The position numbers and the translations under genes were made by a program. DNA of 64,000 nucleotides, taken from CAKXIK01 sp050947015. Its GTDB lineage: Bacteria; Bacillota; Clostridia; Oscillospirales; Acutalibacteraceae. The stretch lies in the NCBI GenBank assembly GCA_050947015.1, contig JBMNVT010000007.1, forward strand, positions 37,795 through 101,794. Reading direction: 5' to 3'. The first letter of the stretch is position 1, and the number at the start of each line of letters is the position of its first letter. The notes under the pieces were generated by a model that made no database searches, was not told the DNA's origin, and saw nothing but the letters and a program-made list of their open reading frames with translations. Below, in pieces: positions 1 to 8,618 of the stretch.

Positions 1-489
1 GTGGACGGGAACGGTATTGACAACGTCGGTCAGCGTGTTGTCCTCAATGCGGCGGCGGAATTCTTCCTTGCTGATTTCGCGGTTAAAGCCGTAAATCAGT
101 GTTGCGCCTTCGGCGCAGTCCACAACATACCACATTTCGGTTTTGCCGTTCTCGTGCTCCACGCGTTTGGCATACTCATCATCCGGGTGGACCTGAACGG
201 AAAGCTTGTTCGCCGCGTCGATCAATTTAATCAGCACCGGAAAGCTGTCCAGTTCGGCGCAATGTGTGCCGAGTGCCGCTTTGCCGGCCTTGGCAAGGTA
301 TTCAGCCAGTGTCATACCGGCGCATTCGCCGCTTGCAACAATCGAGGGTCCGTCCGGATGGCATGAAAGCTCCCATGCTTCGGCAACCTTGTCCAGGTTG
401 CTTTTCATGCCAAATTCTGTTTTCAGGCGGGTGCCCCCCCATAAATAATCCTTGAACGCCGGAGAAAGTTTGATCGGCTCTGTTTTCAT
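1..489 (-). CDS. manA: Mannose-6-phosphate isomerase, class I (partial, C-terminus beyond window)
   Basis: The first 163 codons of a cupin-fold mannose-6-phosphate isomerase, which interconverts fructose-6-P and mannose-6-P in the cytosol. The reading frame is open to the window edge, so the C-terminal half is missing. The N-terminus has the family pattern: KLSPAFKDYLWGGTRL, then SCHPDGPS, the zinc-ligand stretch SVQVHPDDEYA and KTEMWYVVDC. The ATG at 487-489 follows an AGAAAGGACGG ribosome site. A C7 run at 428-434 lies inside the conserved WGGTRL codons and the frame stays intact. The gene points away from its right-hand neighbour and out of the window, so its operon partners are unknown. 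Confidence 0.9.
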   Translation of the reverse strand, partial: MKTEPIKLSPAFKDYLWGGTRLKTEFGMKSNLDKVAEAWELSCHPDGPSIVASGECAGMTLAEYLAKAGKAALGTHCAELDSFPVLIKLIDAANKLSVQVHPDDEYAKRVEHENGKTEMWYVVDCAEGATLIYGFNREISKEEFRRRIEDNTLTDVVNTVPVH

Positions 490-583
490 ATCAATTCCGT
501 CCTTTCTGACTTTGCCTGTGAATAAAGTTTTTTGTACTTCTTTATATTGTATTATATCATACCCGATTGATGATTTGAACCCG

Positions 584-626
584 AAAAAAACGGATGTCAC
601 CTGCAAAAAATTGCAATAGGCATCCG
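584..626 (-). terminator. Intrinsic terminator after the GNAT pseudogene
   Basis: Minus-strand hairpin with stem CGGATG/CATCCG (591-596 and 621-626), an inner CCT/AGG and TGCAA/TTGCA pairing, followed on the minus strand by seven T residues (584-590). It ends the broken acetyltransferase transcript and overlaps its last codons. Confidence 0.7.
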
Positions 627-1078
627 CTTTTTCTTTGTTTTTGCCACGCCGCACGACGGGGTATTGGCACAGTCAACGGTCAGTATTAAATACTTCAGGT
701 CGGACACGGCAAAGCACCATTGCACCAGCGCGTTAACAGCGCGAACCGTATAGCCGTGGCGCTGATACTTTTCGGCCATAAAAATAGGCGACCTCTACTT
801 CGTTAACAGTTTCTTCCAGACCCATACCGGCCATGCCAATCAGCTCGTCGGTATCTTGCTTTACAATGGCGTAGCGCTTGTTTTCATATACATCGGTCGA
901 ATCTTTTTTGCTTTGCAGCCAGTCAATATAATCATAAAAAATCCTCCGGTTCGTGTGCATTTTCCGACCAGTCCCGCATAAAACGGCGGACGCCGGTCTC
1001 GCGGACAATCTGATGCAGACGCGGCGCGTCCTTGCGTTCAAAATCCCGGACTGCAATTTCTCCCAGCTGAAGATACAA
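597..1078 (-). pseudogene. GNAT-family N-acetyltransferase (RimJ/RimL-like), frameshifted and 3'-truncated
   Basis: Three consecutive minus-strand frames together spell a GNAT protein. Frame 1 starts at TTG 1078 behind AAAGGAG and encodes LGEIAVRDFERKDAPRLHQI to EPEDF. Frame 2 continues with YDYIDWLQSKKDSTDVYENK through ELIGMAGMGLEETVNEVEVAYF. Frame 3 goes on MAEKYQRHGYTVRAVNALVQ to LTVDCANTPSCGVAK. The switches fall at an A6 run (936-941) and an A5 run (780-784), each as if one base had been added. After the NTPSCGVAK motif, which normally precedes the last ~30 residues of the fold, the frame runs into the terminator, so the C-terminus is also lost. Homopolymer sequencing errors could explain the frameshifts but not the missing tail. 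The substrate is unknown. Confidence 0.8.
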
Positions 1079-1159
1079 TGCTAAATCGCTCCTTTCGAGA
1101 ATGGTGCTTTTACCAGTATAGCACAGTGGTTTTGCTGCAAAGGAATTGCAAAGCAAGAT

Positions 1160-1190
1160 AAAAAAGAGCGCCGCTCAAACAGAGCGGCGC
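1160..1190 (-). terminator. Intrinsic terminator of nifJ
   Basis: Perfect 9-bp stem GCGCCGCTC/GAGCGGCGC (1168-1176 and 1182-1190) with a five-base loop. On the minus strand it is followed by a T-rich run at 1160-1165. It lies about 33 bp past the nifJ stop codon. Confidence 0.92.
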
Positions 1191-1223
1191 CCGGTGCAGA
1201 CTGAACAATCAGCTGCGGGAATA

Positions 1224-4200
1224 TCAGTCTTCTTTCTTCTCGGGAGCGTAGAGCGCCTGCAGACGGAGCAGGTGATCGTAACGGGCAACCGAGTTCTTTT
1301 CGGCCTCGGCAAAGAGCTTTTCGGCTCTCTCCGGGAACGAACGGGTCAGAGCGGAGTAACGGGCTTCGCCCATGATGAAGTCGCGGTAGCTGGCGGAACC
1401 CTGCTTGCTGTCGATAGTGAAGGGGTTCTTGCCCTCTGCCTTCAGGGCCGGGTTGAAGCGGAACATGTTCCAGTAACCGCAATCGACGGCCTTCTTCATC
1501 TCGCTCTGGCAGTTGACCATGCCGCCCTTGATGCTGTGCATCTCGCAGGGAGCGTAGCCGATGATCAGCGACGGACCCGGATAAGCTTCCGCTTCGGTCA
1601 GGGCCTTGATGGTCTGATTCATGTCGGCGCCCATAGCGATCTGAGCAACATAGACGTAGCCGTAGGACATGGCGATCTCAGCGAGGCTCTTCTTTGCGAT
1701 GGCCTTACCGGCAGCGGCAAACTGCGCGACCTGACCGATCTGGGAAGCCTTGGAAGCCTGTCCGCCGGTGTTGGAGTAAACTTCGGTATCGAAGACCATG
1801 ATGTTCACGTCTTCGCCGGAAGCAAGGACATGGTCCACGCCGCCGAATCCAATATCATATGCCCAGCCGTCGCCGCCGAAGATCCAAACGGATTTCTTGG
1901 AGAGGTATTCCTTATCGGCCAGAATGGTGTTGGCGAGCTTGCAGGCGTCGCAGTCACAGCCGGGCTCCACGCCGTTTTCCAGAGCGGCGACGAGCGCCTC
2001 GGTGGCAGCACCGTTGGTCTTGCCGTCGTCCATGGTGTCGAGCCATTTCTGGCCGGCTTCCTTGATCTCGGCAGTAGCCCAATCAATCGCGAGCAGAGCC
2101 TTCACATTCTCGGCAAGGCGGTTGCGGACTGCGCGCTGGCCAAGCAGCATGCCGTAGCCGTGTTCCGCGTTATCCTCAAACAGAGAGTTTGCCCATGCCG
2201 GTCCGTGACCTTTTTTGTCCGTGGTATACGGAGAGGTTGCAGCAGGTCCGCCCCAGATGGAGGAGCAGCCGGTCGCGTTGGAAATATACATGCGATCGCC
2301 GAACAGCTGGGTAATCAGGCGGGCGTAAGAGGTTTCGGCACAGCCTGCGCAGGAGCCGGAGAACTCGAGCAGCGGCTTCTTAAACTGGCTTGCAAGTACG
2401 GTCTGGCCAAGAGTTTCCGGCTTTTCGGAAACCTTTTCCACACAGTAATCGAACACGGCCTGCTGGTCTTCCTGAGCCTCGCGCGGAGCCATCTTGAGGG
2501 ATTTGGTCGGGCAGACGCCGACGCAGACGCCGCAGCCCATGCAGTCCATCGGAGAGATGGCCAGCGTGTAGGTGTAATTCGTTTTAACAACCGGCTTCGG
2601 AGCCTTCTTCATGTTTGCCGGAGCAGCGGCGACCTCCTCGTCGTTCAGAGCGAACGGACGGATGGTTGCGTGCGGGCAGACAAAGGAGCAGCGGTTGCAC
2701 TTTGCGCAGGTATCCTGGTTCCAGGACGGAACCATAACGGCAACGCCGCGCTTTTCGTAAGCGGAAGCGCCCTGCTCAAAGGTACCGTCGACATGATCGA
2801 CAAACGCGGAGACCGGCAGCGAATCGCCGTCCATCTTTCCGACAGGATTCATAATGGTATCGACCATCTTGACCAGCTTGGCCGGGCCGTTTTCGGTCGC
2901 GGCGGCTGCTGCATCCTGTGCGTTCGCCCAGTCGGCAGGAACATCAATTTTGACAAACGCGGAAACACCGGCGTCAATCGCCTTGTGGTTCATGTCAACA
3001 ACATCCTGACCCTTTTTCAGGTAGGACTTGGTGGCGGCGGCCTTCATATACTCAACGGCCTTCTCAATCGGCATCACCTTGGCAAGTGCAAAGAACGCGG
3101 CCTGCAGAATGGTGTTGGTGCGTTTGCCCATGCCGATCTTGGCGGCGAGGTCGATGGCGTTGACGGTGTAAAGCTGGATATTGTTCTTCGCAATGTAGCG
3201 TTTTGCTTCGGCAGGCATGTGCTTGTCAAGCTCTTCTGCGGTCCACTGGCAGTTAATCAGGAACACGCCGCCCGGCTTAACGTCGTTGACCATCTTGTAG
3301 CCTTTGATGACGTAGGACGGGTTATGGCAGGCCACGAAATCGGCCTTGTTGATATAGTACGGGCTCTTGATCGGCTTGTCGCCAAAGCGCAGATGCGAAA
3401 TGGTGATACCGCCGGTCTTTTTGGAGTCATACTGGAAATATGCCTGAACGTATTTGTCGGTATGGTCGCCGATGATCTTAATGGAGTTCTTGTTCGCGCC
3501 GACGGTTCCGTCGCCGCCCAGACCCCAGAATTTGCACTCGATGGTGCCTTCGGCAGCGGTGTTCGGCGCGGGCTTTTCTTCCAGAGAAAGATGCGTCACA
3601 TCGTCGTTGATGCCGAGGGTAAAGTGAGCTTTGGGCTCGTCCTTGGCCAGCTCGTCATACACAGCGAAGATGCTGGCAGGCGGGGTGTCCTTGGAACCGA
3701 GGCCGTAACGGCCGCCGATGACCTTTGCGCTGCAGGTGCCGGTCGCAGCCAGAGCGGCAACAACGTCCATGAACAGCGGCTCGCCGATGGAGCCGGGCTC
3801 CTTGGTGCGGTCGAGAACGGCGATCTTCTTGGCGGTTTCCGGAATAGCGGCAGCAAGCTTTTCCGCAGAGAACGGACGGTACAGGCGAACCTTGACCAGA
3901 CCGACCTTTTCGCCCTTCGCGGTGAGGTAATCGATGACTTCTTCCGCAACGTCGCAGATGGAGCCCATGGCGATGATCACGCGGTCGGCATCCGGTGCGC
4001 CGTAGTAGTTGAACAGCTGATAATCGGTGCCCAGCTTGGCGTTGATCTTGCCCATGTACTCTTCCACAATGCCGGGAACCGCTTCATAATAGCTGTTGCA
4101 GGCCTCGCGGTGCTGGAAGAAGATATCGCCGTTTTCGTGGGAGCCGCGCATCACAGGATGCTCCGGGTTCAGGGCGCGCTTGCGGAACGCGTCCACTGCA

Positions 4201-4793
4201 TCCATATCGCACATTTCGGCCAGTTCATCGTAATCCCAGATGGAGATCTTCTGGATCTCGTGCGAGGTACGGAAGCCGTCGAAGAAGTTGATGAACGGAA
4301 CGCGGCCCTTGATAGCGGCCAGATGAGCGACCGGAGAAAGATCCATGACTTCCTGCGGGTTGGTCTCGGCCAGCATTGCAAAGCCGGTCTGACGGCAGGC
4401 GTAAATGTCGGAATGGTCGCCGAAAATGTTCAGCGCGTGGGAAGCAACGCAGCGCGCGGAAACATGGAACACAGCGGGCAGCAGCTCGCCGGCGATTTTG
4501 TACATGTTCGGGATCATCAGCAGCAGGCCCTGGGAGGCGGTGTAGGTGGTGGTCAGGGCGCCGGCAGCCAGCGAGCCGTGAACCGTACCGGAGGCGCCTG
4601 CCTCGGACTGCATTTCGGCGACCTTAACGGTCGTACCGAAAATGTTTTTCTGTCCGGCAGCAGACCACTGATCGACATAGTCTGCCATCGGGCTGGACGG
4701 GGTGATCGGGTAAATGCCCGCCACTTCGGTGAACGCATACGATACGTACGCCGCAGCGTTGTTGCCGTCCATGGTTTTCATTTTTCTTGCCAT
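1224..4793 (-). CDS. nifJ: Pyruvate:ferredoxin (flavodoxin) oxidoreductase
   Basis: A 1189-residue, single-chain PFOR that oxidises pyruvate with CoA to acetyl-CoA and CO2 and passes electrons to ferredoxin or flavodoxin. The length is typical of the homodimeric enzyme. Domains in order: pyrimidine-binding TPP domain starting EVAGIYPITPSSPMADYVDQ (about residue 25), the gamma domain with GGRYGLGSKDTPPA and GLGGDGTVGANKNS, and two 4Fe-4S ferredoxin motifs CAKCNRCSFVCP (about 690) and CMGCGVCVGVCP (about 750). The C-terminal TPP domain has the proximal cluster motif SCAGCAETSYARL and the Mg/TPP motif GDGWAYDIGFGG (about 970). ATG 4793 follows AGGAGG at a slightly long spacing. It has its own promoter and terminator and is therefore monocistronic. 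It is the clearest marker of anaerobic metabolism here. Confidence 0.97.
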   Translation of the reverse strand: MARKMKTMDGNNAAAYVSYAFTEVAGIYPITPSSPMADYVDQWSAAGQKNIFGTTVKVAEMQSEAGASGTVHGSLAAGALTTTYTASQGLLLMIPNMYKIAGELLPAVFHVSARCVASHALNIFGDHSDIYACRQTGFAMLAETNPQEVMDLSPVAHLAAIKGRVPFINFFDGFRTSHEIQKISIWDYDELAEMCDMDAVDAFRKRALNPEHPVMRGSHENGDIFFQHREACNSYYEAVPGIVEEYMGKINAKLGTDYQLFNYYGAPDADRVIIAMGSICDVAEEVIDYLTAKGEKVGLVKVRLYRPFSAEKLAAAIPETAKKIAVLDRTKEPGSIGEPLFMDVVAALAATGTCSAKVIGGRYGLGSKDTPPASIFAVYDELAKDEPKAHFTLGINDDVTHLSLEEKPAPNTAAEGTIECKFWGLGGDGTVGANKNSIKIIGDHTDKYVQAYFQYDSKKTGGITISHLRFGDKPIKSPYYINKADFVACHNPSYVIKGYKMVNDVKPGGVFLINCQWTAEELDKHMPAEAKRYIAKNNIQLYTVNAIDLAAKIGMGKRTNTILQAAFFALAKVMPIEKAVEYMKAAATKSYLKKGQDVVDMNHKAIDAGVSAFVKIDVPADWANAQDAAAAATENGPAKLVKMVDTIMNPVGKMDGDSLPVSAFVDHVDGTFEQGASAYEKRGVAVMVPSWNQDTCAKCNRCSFVCPHATIRPFALNDEEVAAAPANMKKAPKPVVKTNYTYTLAISPMDCMGCGVCVGVCPTKSLKMAPREAQEDQQAVFDYCVEKVSEKPETLGQTVLASQFKKPLLEFSGSCAGCAETSYARLITQLFGDRMYISNATGCSSIWGGPAATSPYTTDKKGHGPAWANSLFEDNAEHGYGMLLGQRAVRNRLAENVKALLAIDWATAEIKEAGQKWLDTMDDGKTNGAATEALVAALENGVEPGCDCDACKLANTILADKEYLSKKSVWIFGGDGWAYDIGFGGVDHVLASGEDVNIMVFDTEVYSNTGGQASKASQIGQVAQFAAAGKAIAKKSLAEIAMSYGYVYVAQIAMGADMNQTIKALTEAEAYPGPSLIIGYAPCEMHSIKGGMVNCQSEMKKAVDCGYWNMFRFNPALKAEGKNPFTIDSKQGSASYRDFIMGEARYSALTRSFPERAEKLFAEAEKNSVARYDHLLRLQALYAPEKKED

Positions 4794-4880
4794 GATGACT
4801 ATAGTCCTCCTTTAATTAGGATCACAATTCAGTTTCGTGCATTTGGGCAGCAAAAAACTGCGCAACACACGCTAATTGTA

Positions 4881-4909
4881 ATTTTATCATCTTTCCCGGC
4901 GGCTGTAAA
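4881..4909 (-). promoter_or_regulatory. Sigma-A-type promoter of nifJ
   Basis: Minus-strand TTTACA (4904-4909), a 17-bp spacer and TAAAAT (4881-4886), about 85 bp upstream of the nifJ start codon. It lies divergent to the HlyC-family gene. Confidence 0.7.
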
Positions 4910-5053
4910 GAACATTCTGTAAACAAAACGCGAAACAAAACGAAAAAATTCTTACAAATATATGGTAAAGTTTACCTCTGCGCAAAACCGGAACCGAAAA
5001 ACGGGCAAAAAAGACGGATTTTGCCCGCAAAACGGCATTTCAGGCCTGCTGCT

Positions 5054-5106
5054 GCCCCGGCACGCCGCCGCAGAAAACGTGCGTGCCTGCGGCGTGGATT
5101 TTTTCG
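5054..5106 (+). terminator. Terminator-like hairpin in the nifJ/HlyC intergenic region
   Basis: In the 463-bp divergent region (4794-5256) a GC-rich inverted repeat, CACGCCGCCGCAG against CTGCGGCGTG with a short bulge, is followed by ATTTTTT on the plus strand. No plus-strand gene precedes it, and I see no convincing plus-strand promoter before it. The rest of the region holds only the two divergent promoters and no credible ORF. Confidence 0.4.
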
Positions 5107-5108
5107 AT

Positions 5109-5137
5109 TTGACAATCGACCCGCTTTCCTTTATTAT
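5109..5137 (+). promoter_or_regulatory. Sigma-A-type promoter of the HlyC/CorC-family gene
   Basis: Perfect TTGACA (5109-5114), a 17-bp spacer, then TATTAT (5132-5137). An overlapping TATAAT three bases later would give a 20-bp spacer. The start codon follows about 120 bp downstream. Confidence 0.8.
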
Positions 5138-5256
5138 AATAAACTATAATGCGGTGCTTTGGCTTTGGCGGCAAACGCGGGCTGCACCGGCAGGCCCATT
5201 GTTTTGCGCGGCCTGCAAAAAAATCATGTTTTTATGTTGAAAGGAGAACAATTTCC

Positions 5257-6702
5257 ATGTCGCCTGAACCGGACGGCGCCCCTTTGCTTGCGCTCCTCAG
5301 AGGAGCTTCCATCCCCATGACCGGCGTAACCGAAGCAAGCGGTTCCAACGTGCTGCTGCAGCTGCTGGTTTTAATCCTGCTGATTTTGCTCAACGCGTTC
5401 TTTGCCGCGTCTGAAATCGCAATTATTTCCCTCAACGACACCAAAATTAAAAAAATGGCGGAAGAAGGCCACAAACAGGCCAAAAAATTGCTCAGGCTGA
5501 CCAAGAACACGAGCAATTTCCTGGCAACGATTCAGGTGGGCGTTACGCTTGCCGGATTTCTTTCGTCCGCGTCGGCCGCGCAGAGCTTTTCGCAGCCGCT
5601 GGCGCAGGCGCTTTCGTTTCTGCCGTTTTCCGCAGGAGCGGTGCAGAATATTGCAACGGTGCTCGTTACGCTGATTCTGTCTTATTTTTCGCTGGTGCTC
5701 GGCGAACTGGTCCCGAAAAAAATCGCCATGCAGCGCGCCGAACAACTTTCGTTCAAGGCGGTTGGCATTCTGCGCTTTGTGGCAACGGTTTTCAAGCCGT
5801 TTATCTGGTTTCTTTCGCTTTCCACCAATTTTGTCACAAGACTGCTCGGCTTTGACCCGAACGCCGGTGAGGAGACCGTTACAGAGGAAGAAATTCTGAT
5901 GATGGTGGACGCCGGCGAGGAAAAGGGCGTTTTCGAAGAAACGACCAAGGATATGATCAACAATATTTTTGATTTTGACGACCGCACCGTCAGCGAGCTG
6001 ATGACCCACCGAACCGAAATGACGGCTGTGGAGGACGTTGGTTCCGTTTCCGATGTGGTAAGGATGGCGCTGGAAGACGGCCATTCCCGTATCCCGGTCT
6101 ATCACGAGGATTTTGACGATATTCGCGGCATCCTTTATGTGAAGGATCTGCTGCGCTATGTCGGCGACAGCACCGCCGAACAGATTTCGCTGACGGATAT
6201 TATGCGGCCGGCCTATTTTGTGCCGGAAAGCAAAAAATGCAGCGAGCTGTTCACCGAGCTGACCGCCAAACGGCTGCAAATGGCGGTGGTATGCGACGAA
6301 TACGGCGGCACCAGCGGCATCATCACCATGGAGGATCTGCTGGAGGCGATCGTCGGCAATATGCAGGACGAATATGACAACGAAGAAGAGGAGATTTCGC
6401 AGTTGAGCGAAAATTCCTTTACCGTCGACGGTGCCACTGCGCTGGATGAAGTGTCCGATCTCGTCGGCGTTTCGCTGCCGGAGGGTGATTATGATACCGT
6501 CGCTGGGTTCCTGATGGAACGGCTTGGCAGAATCCCTCAGCAGGGAGAGCACCCGGTTGTTACATTTGAAAATGTTACCTTTACCGTTGAAGAGGTGGAG
6601 GATCGGCGCATTTCCGAAATTCTGATTGAAAAAACTCCGCTGCCGCCCGACCCGGACGATGAGGAAGACGGGGACGAAGACAGGAAAAAAGAAAAGGATT
6701 AA
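5257..6702 (+). CDS. HlyC/CorC (CNNM) family membrane protein with CBS pair
   Basis: A 481-residue membrane protein of the DUF21-CBS-CorC_HlyC architecture. An N-terminal DUF21 domain with several hydrophobic segments (about 25-210) carries NAFFAASEIAIISLNDTKI and LGELVPKKIAMQRAEQ. A CBS pair follows (about 225-350, with MTHRTEMTAVEDV and DEYGGTSGIITMEDLLEAIV), then the transporter-associated domain (about 375-455), then an acidic tail ending DEEDGDEDRKKEKD. Family members are annotated as hemolysins, but the better-supported role is Mg2+/Co2+ export or homeostasis. The substrate here is inferred. ATG 5257 is chosen over an in-frame upstream ATG at 5149 because AAAGGAG precedes it and 5149 lies too close to the promoter. 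Monocistronic. Confidence 0.9.
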   Translation: MSPEPDGAPLLALLRGASIPMTGVTEASGSNVLLQLLVLILLILLNAFFAASEIAIISLNDTKIKKMAEEGHKQAKKLLRLTKNTSNFLATIQVGVTLAGFLSSASAAQSFSQPLAQALSFLPFSAGAVQNIATVLVTLILSYFSLVLGELVPKKIAMQRAEQLSFKAVGILRFVATVFKPFIWFLSLSTNFVTRLLGFDPNAGEETVTEEEILMMVDAGEEKGVFEETTKDMINNIFDFDDRTVSELMTHRTEMTAVEDVGSVSDVVRMALEDGHSRIPVYHEDFDDIRGILYVKDLLRYVGDSTAEQISLTDIMRPAYFVPESKKCSELFTELTAKRLQMAVVCDEYGGTSGIITMEDLLEAIVGNMQDEYDNEEEEISQLSENSFTVDGATALDEVSDLVGVSLPEGDYDTVAGFLMERLGRIPQQGEHPVVTFENVTFTVEEVEDRRISEILIEKTPLPPDPDDEEDGDEDRKKEKD

Positions 6703-6711
6703 ATTTATTTT

Positions 6712-6742
6712 GGCCGTTCGGCTTGCCGGGCGGTCTTTTTTT
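6712..6742 (+). terminator. Intrinsic terminator of the HlyC/CorC-family gene
   Basis: An 11-bp stem (GGCCGTTCGGC with GCCGGGCGGTC, some G-U pairs), a two-base loop, then a run of T residues from 6735. Confidence 0.88.
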
Positions 6743-6761
6743 GTAAAATGCAGTCGATTCC

Positions 6762-6790
6762 TTGAAGAAGGGTATAAAATCGTGTAGAAT
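6762..6790 (+). promoter_or_regulatory. Promoter of the pyrF-pyrK-pyrD operon
   Basis: TTGAAG (6762-6767), a 17-bp spacer and TAGAAT (6785-6790). The pyrF ATG lies only about 36 bp past the -10, so there is no room for a PyrR-type attenuator between this promoter and pyrF. Confidence 0.7.
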
Positions 6791-6825
6791 GAAAAGGAAA
6801 GTAAGACAGAAAGGATGTCGCATTT

Positions 6826-7764
6826 ATGTCTCTTGATCGATTGATGATGCGGATCGTACAAAAACAGAATCCGACGGTGCTCGGGCTGGACCCCAAGCTG
6901 GAATCCATTCCGGAGCCACTGCGCAACCGGGCGTTCGGCGCGTATGGAGAAACGCTGGAGGGCGCCGCAGCGGCCATTCTGGAGTTTAACAAAAGTCTGA
7001 TTGACGCACTGTGTGATATTGTGCCGGCGGTCAAGCCGCAGTGCGCGTATTATGAGATGTACGGCTGGCAGGGAATGAAGGCGCTGAGCGAAACCATTCG
7101 TTATGCGCAGAAAAAAGGGATGTTTGTTATCATCGACGGCAAACGCAACGACATCGGCACCACCATGGGCGCCTATGCTGCGGCGCATCTCGGCAAAACA
7201 CGCGTTGGCGAAAATGAGATTGCTGCGTTTGGGGGCGATGCGCTGACGGTCAACGGATATCTCGGCAGCGACGGAATCAACCCGCTGCTCGACGTTTGTG
7301 CAAAAGAGGACAAGGGAATTTTCGTGCTTGTCAAAACGTCCAACCCTTCCTCCGGCGAGCTGCAGGATCGCGAATTTGCGGGAGGCTGCAGCGTGGTGCG
7401 CGAGATGGGAGGCTTTTGCGAGGAATGGGGCGCCAAGGTCCCGGGGCGGCACGGCTATTCCGGCGTTGGCGCCGTGGTGGGCGCGACTTATCCGGAACAG
7501 CTTGCCGAGTTGAGGAGAGAATTGCCGCATACCTTCTTCCTGGTTCCGGGCTATGGTGCTCAGGGTGGTGGCGCAAAGGATGTTGCCGGCGGCTTTGATA
7601 AAAACGGACTTGGAGCGGTAGTCAATTCTTCCCGTGCCATTCTGTACGCCTATCAGAAGGAGGGCTGCGACCCCAAAGATTTTGCCGCTGCCGCCAGAAG
7701 GGAAGCCGTTCGTATGCGCGATGCCATTATCAGTGAAATCGGCGCGATTTTGCTGCCGCTCTGA
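6826..7764 (+). CDS. pyrF: Orotidine 5'-phosphate decarboxylase (group 2)
   Basis: A 312-residue OMP decarboxylase that makes UMP, the last step of de novo pyrimidine synthesis. The length fits the longer group 2 enzymes rather than the ~240-residue group 1 type. Motifs: TVLGLDPKLESIPEPL near the N-terminus, VKPQCAYYEMYGWQG, the catalytic VIIDGKRNDIGTTMGAYA (Asp-Lys-Asp tetrad region), VLVKTSNPSSGELQD and the phosphate-binding FLVPGYGAQGGGAKDV. The ATG follows AGAAAGGATG. It is first in an operon with pyrK and pyrD, all serving UMP synthesis. Confidence 0.95.
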   Translation: MSLDRLMMRIVQKQNPTVLGLDPKLESIPEPLRNRAFGAYGETLEGAAAAILEFNKSLIDALCDIVPAVKPQCAYYEMYGWQGMKALSETIRYAQKKGMFVIIDGKRNDIGTTMGAYAAAHLGKTRVGENEIAAFGGDALTVNGYLGSDGINPLLDVCAKEDKGIFVLVKTSNPSSGELQDREFAGGCSVVREMGGFCEEWGAKVPGRHGYSGVGAVVGATYPEQLAELRRELPHTFFLVPGYGAQGGGAKDVAGGFDKNGLGAVVNSSRAILYAYQKEGCDPKDFAAAARREAVRMRDAIISEIGAILLPL

Positions 7765-7838
7765 CGCTGAAACGGCGGGCGGACGCTGCGGGAAAGGGAA
7801 ATCGTTCCGTATGGCCGCTCCTGAAAGGAGAATGCAAA

Positions 7839-8618
7839 ATGAAACAATACGATACCGCGCAGTGCCGCGTGCTTTCGATGCACGAGATCGCGGCGGATAC
7901 GTTTGATTTGACGGTGGACGCCGGAGAAATGGCCGTCAAGGCGGTGCCGGGGCAGTTTGTGCATGTGATGGTGCCGGGCAAAACGCTTCGCCGGCCGATC
8001 TCCATCTGTGACGGCAGCGCGGAACAGAAAAGCCTGCGGCTGGTCTTTCAGATTCGTGGAGAGGGTACGCGCTGGATGGCCGGCATCCGGGAGGGAGAAA
8101 CGCTCGATCTGCTCGGGCCGCTCGGCCACGGCTTTGCGCTGGGCGATACGAATCGCCGGGTCGTGTTTGTCGGCGGAGGGATCGGTGTGCCGCCGCTACT
8201 GTCTGCCGCGCGGCGCTTTGGCGCAAATGCCGAGGTGATCTTGGGTTTCCGCAGCGCTTCGGCGGCGATCCTGCAGCAGGATTTTGAGCAGGCGGGCTGT
8301 CGTGTTTCGCTGCTGACGGATGATGGCTCACTGGGCGAAAGGGGCTTTGTCACCGCCCGGTTGGAACAGGCGCTTGCGGAAGGCGGCGTGCGGGAGGTTT
8401 TTGCCTGCGGCCCAACCGCGATGCTGAAAAATGTTGCCGCTCTTGCGGCACAGGCGGGAACGGCCTGTCAGGTCTCGCTGGAGGAGCGCATGGGCTGCGG
8501 CGTGGGCGCCTGCCTGGTTTGCGCCTGCAAAACAAAGCGTGCGGACGCAATGGGCGGATATTCGCATGTTTGCAAGGACGGCCCCGTATTCCGTGCGGAG
8601 GAGGTGGATTGGGAATGA
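7839..8618 (+). CDS. pyrK: Dihydroorotate dehydrogenase B, electron transfer subunit
   Basis: A 259-residue iron-sulfur flavoprotein that passes electrons from the PyrD FMN to NAD+ in the class 1B dihydroorotate dehydrogenase. Domains: FAD-binding beta-barrel (1-100; motif GKTLRRPISICD), NAD-binding domain (105-215; VVFVGGGIGVPPLL, FACGPTAML) and a C-terminal [2Fe-2S] loop with CGVGACLVCAC and a fourth Cys in YSHVCKDGPVF. The ATG follows GAAAGGAG. Its TGA stop overlaps the pyrD start as ATGA, so the two subunits are translationally coupled. Confidence 0.95.
   Translation: MKQYDTAQCRVLSMHEIAADTFDLTVDAGEMAVKAVPGQFVHVMVPGKTLRRPISICDGSAEQKSLRLVFQIRGEGTRWMAGIREGETLDLLGPLGHGFALGDTNRRVVFVGGGIGVPPLLSAARRFGANAEVILGFRSASAAILQQDFEQAGCRVSLLTDDGSLGERGFVTARLEQALAEGGVREVFACGPTAMLKNVAALAAQAGTACQVSLEERMGCGVGACLVCACKTKRADAMGGYSHVCKDGPVFRAEEVDWE

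Noticed and set aside
428..434. C7 run as a possible frameshift in manA
   Set aside because: The frame continues correctly through the conserved WGGTRL motif on both sides of the run.
1146..4922. A 1258-codon plus-strand open frame opposite nifJ
   Set aside because: It is a mirror of the high-GC nifJ codons. It has no family motifs and no ribosome site, and nifJ is unambiguous on the other strand.
4962..5240. A 92-codon plus-strand frame between nifJ and the HlyC-family gene
   Set aside because: It crosses the terminator-like hairpin and the strong promoter and has no ribosome site.
5371..7530. A 719-codon minus-strand open frame across the HlyC-family gene and pyrF
   Set aside because: It spans two recognised plus-strand genes and their terminator and promoter. 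Its composition (Arg/His/Phe-rich) is that of an antisense frame.
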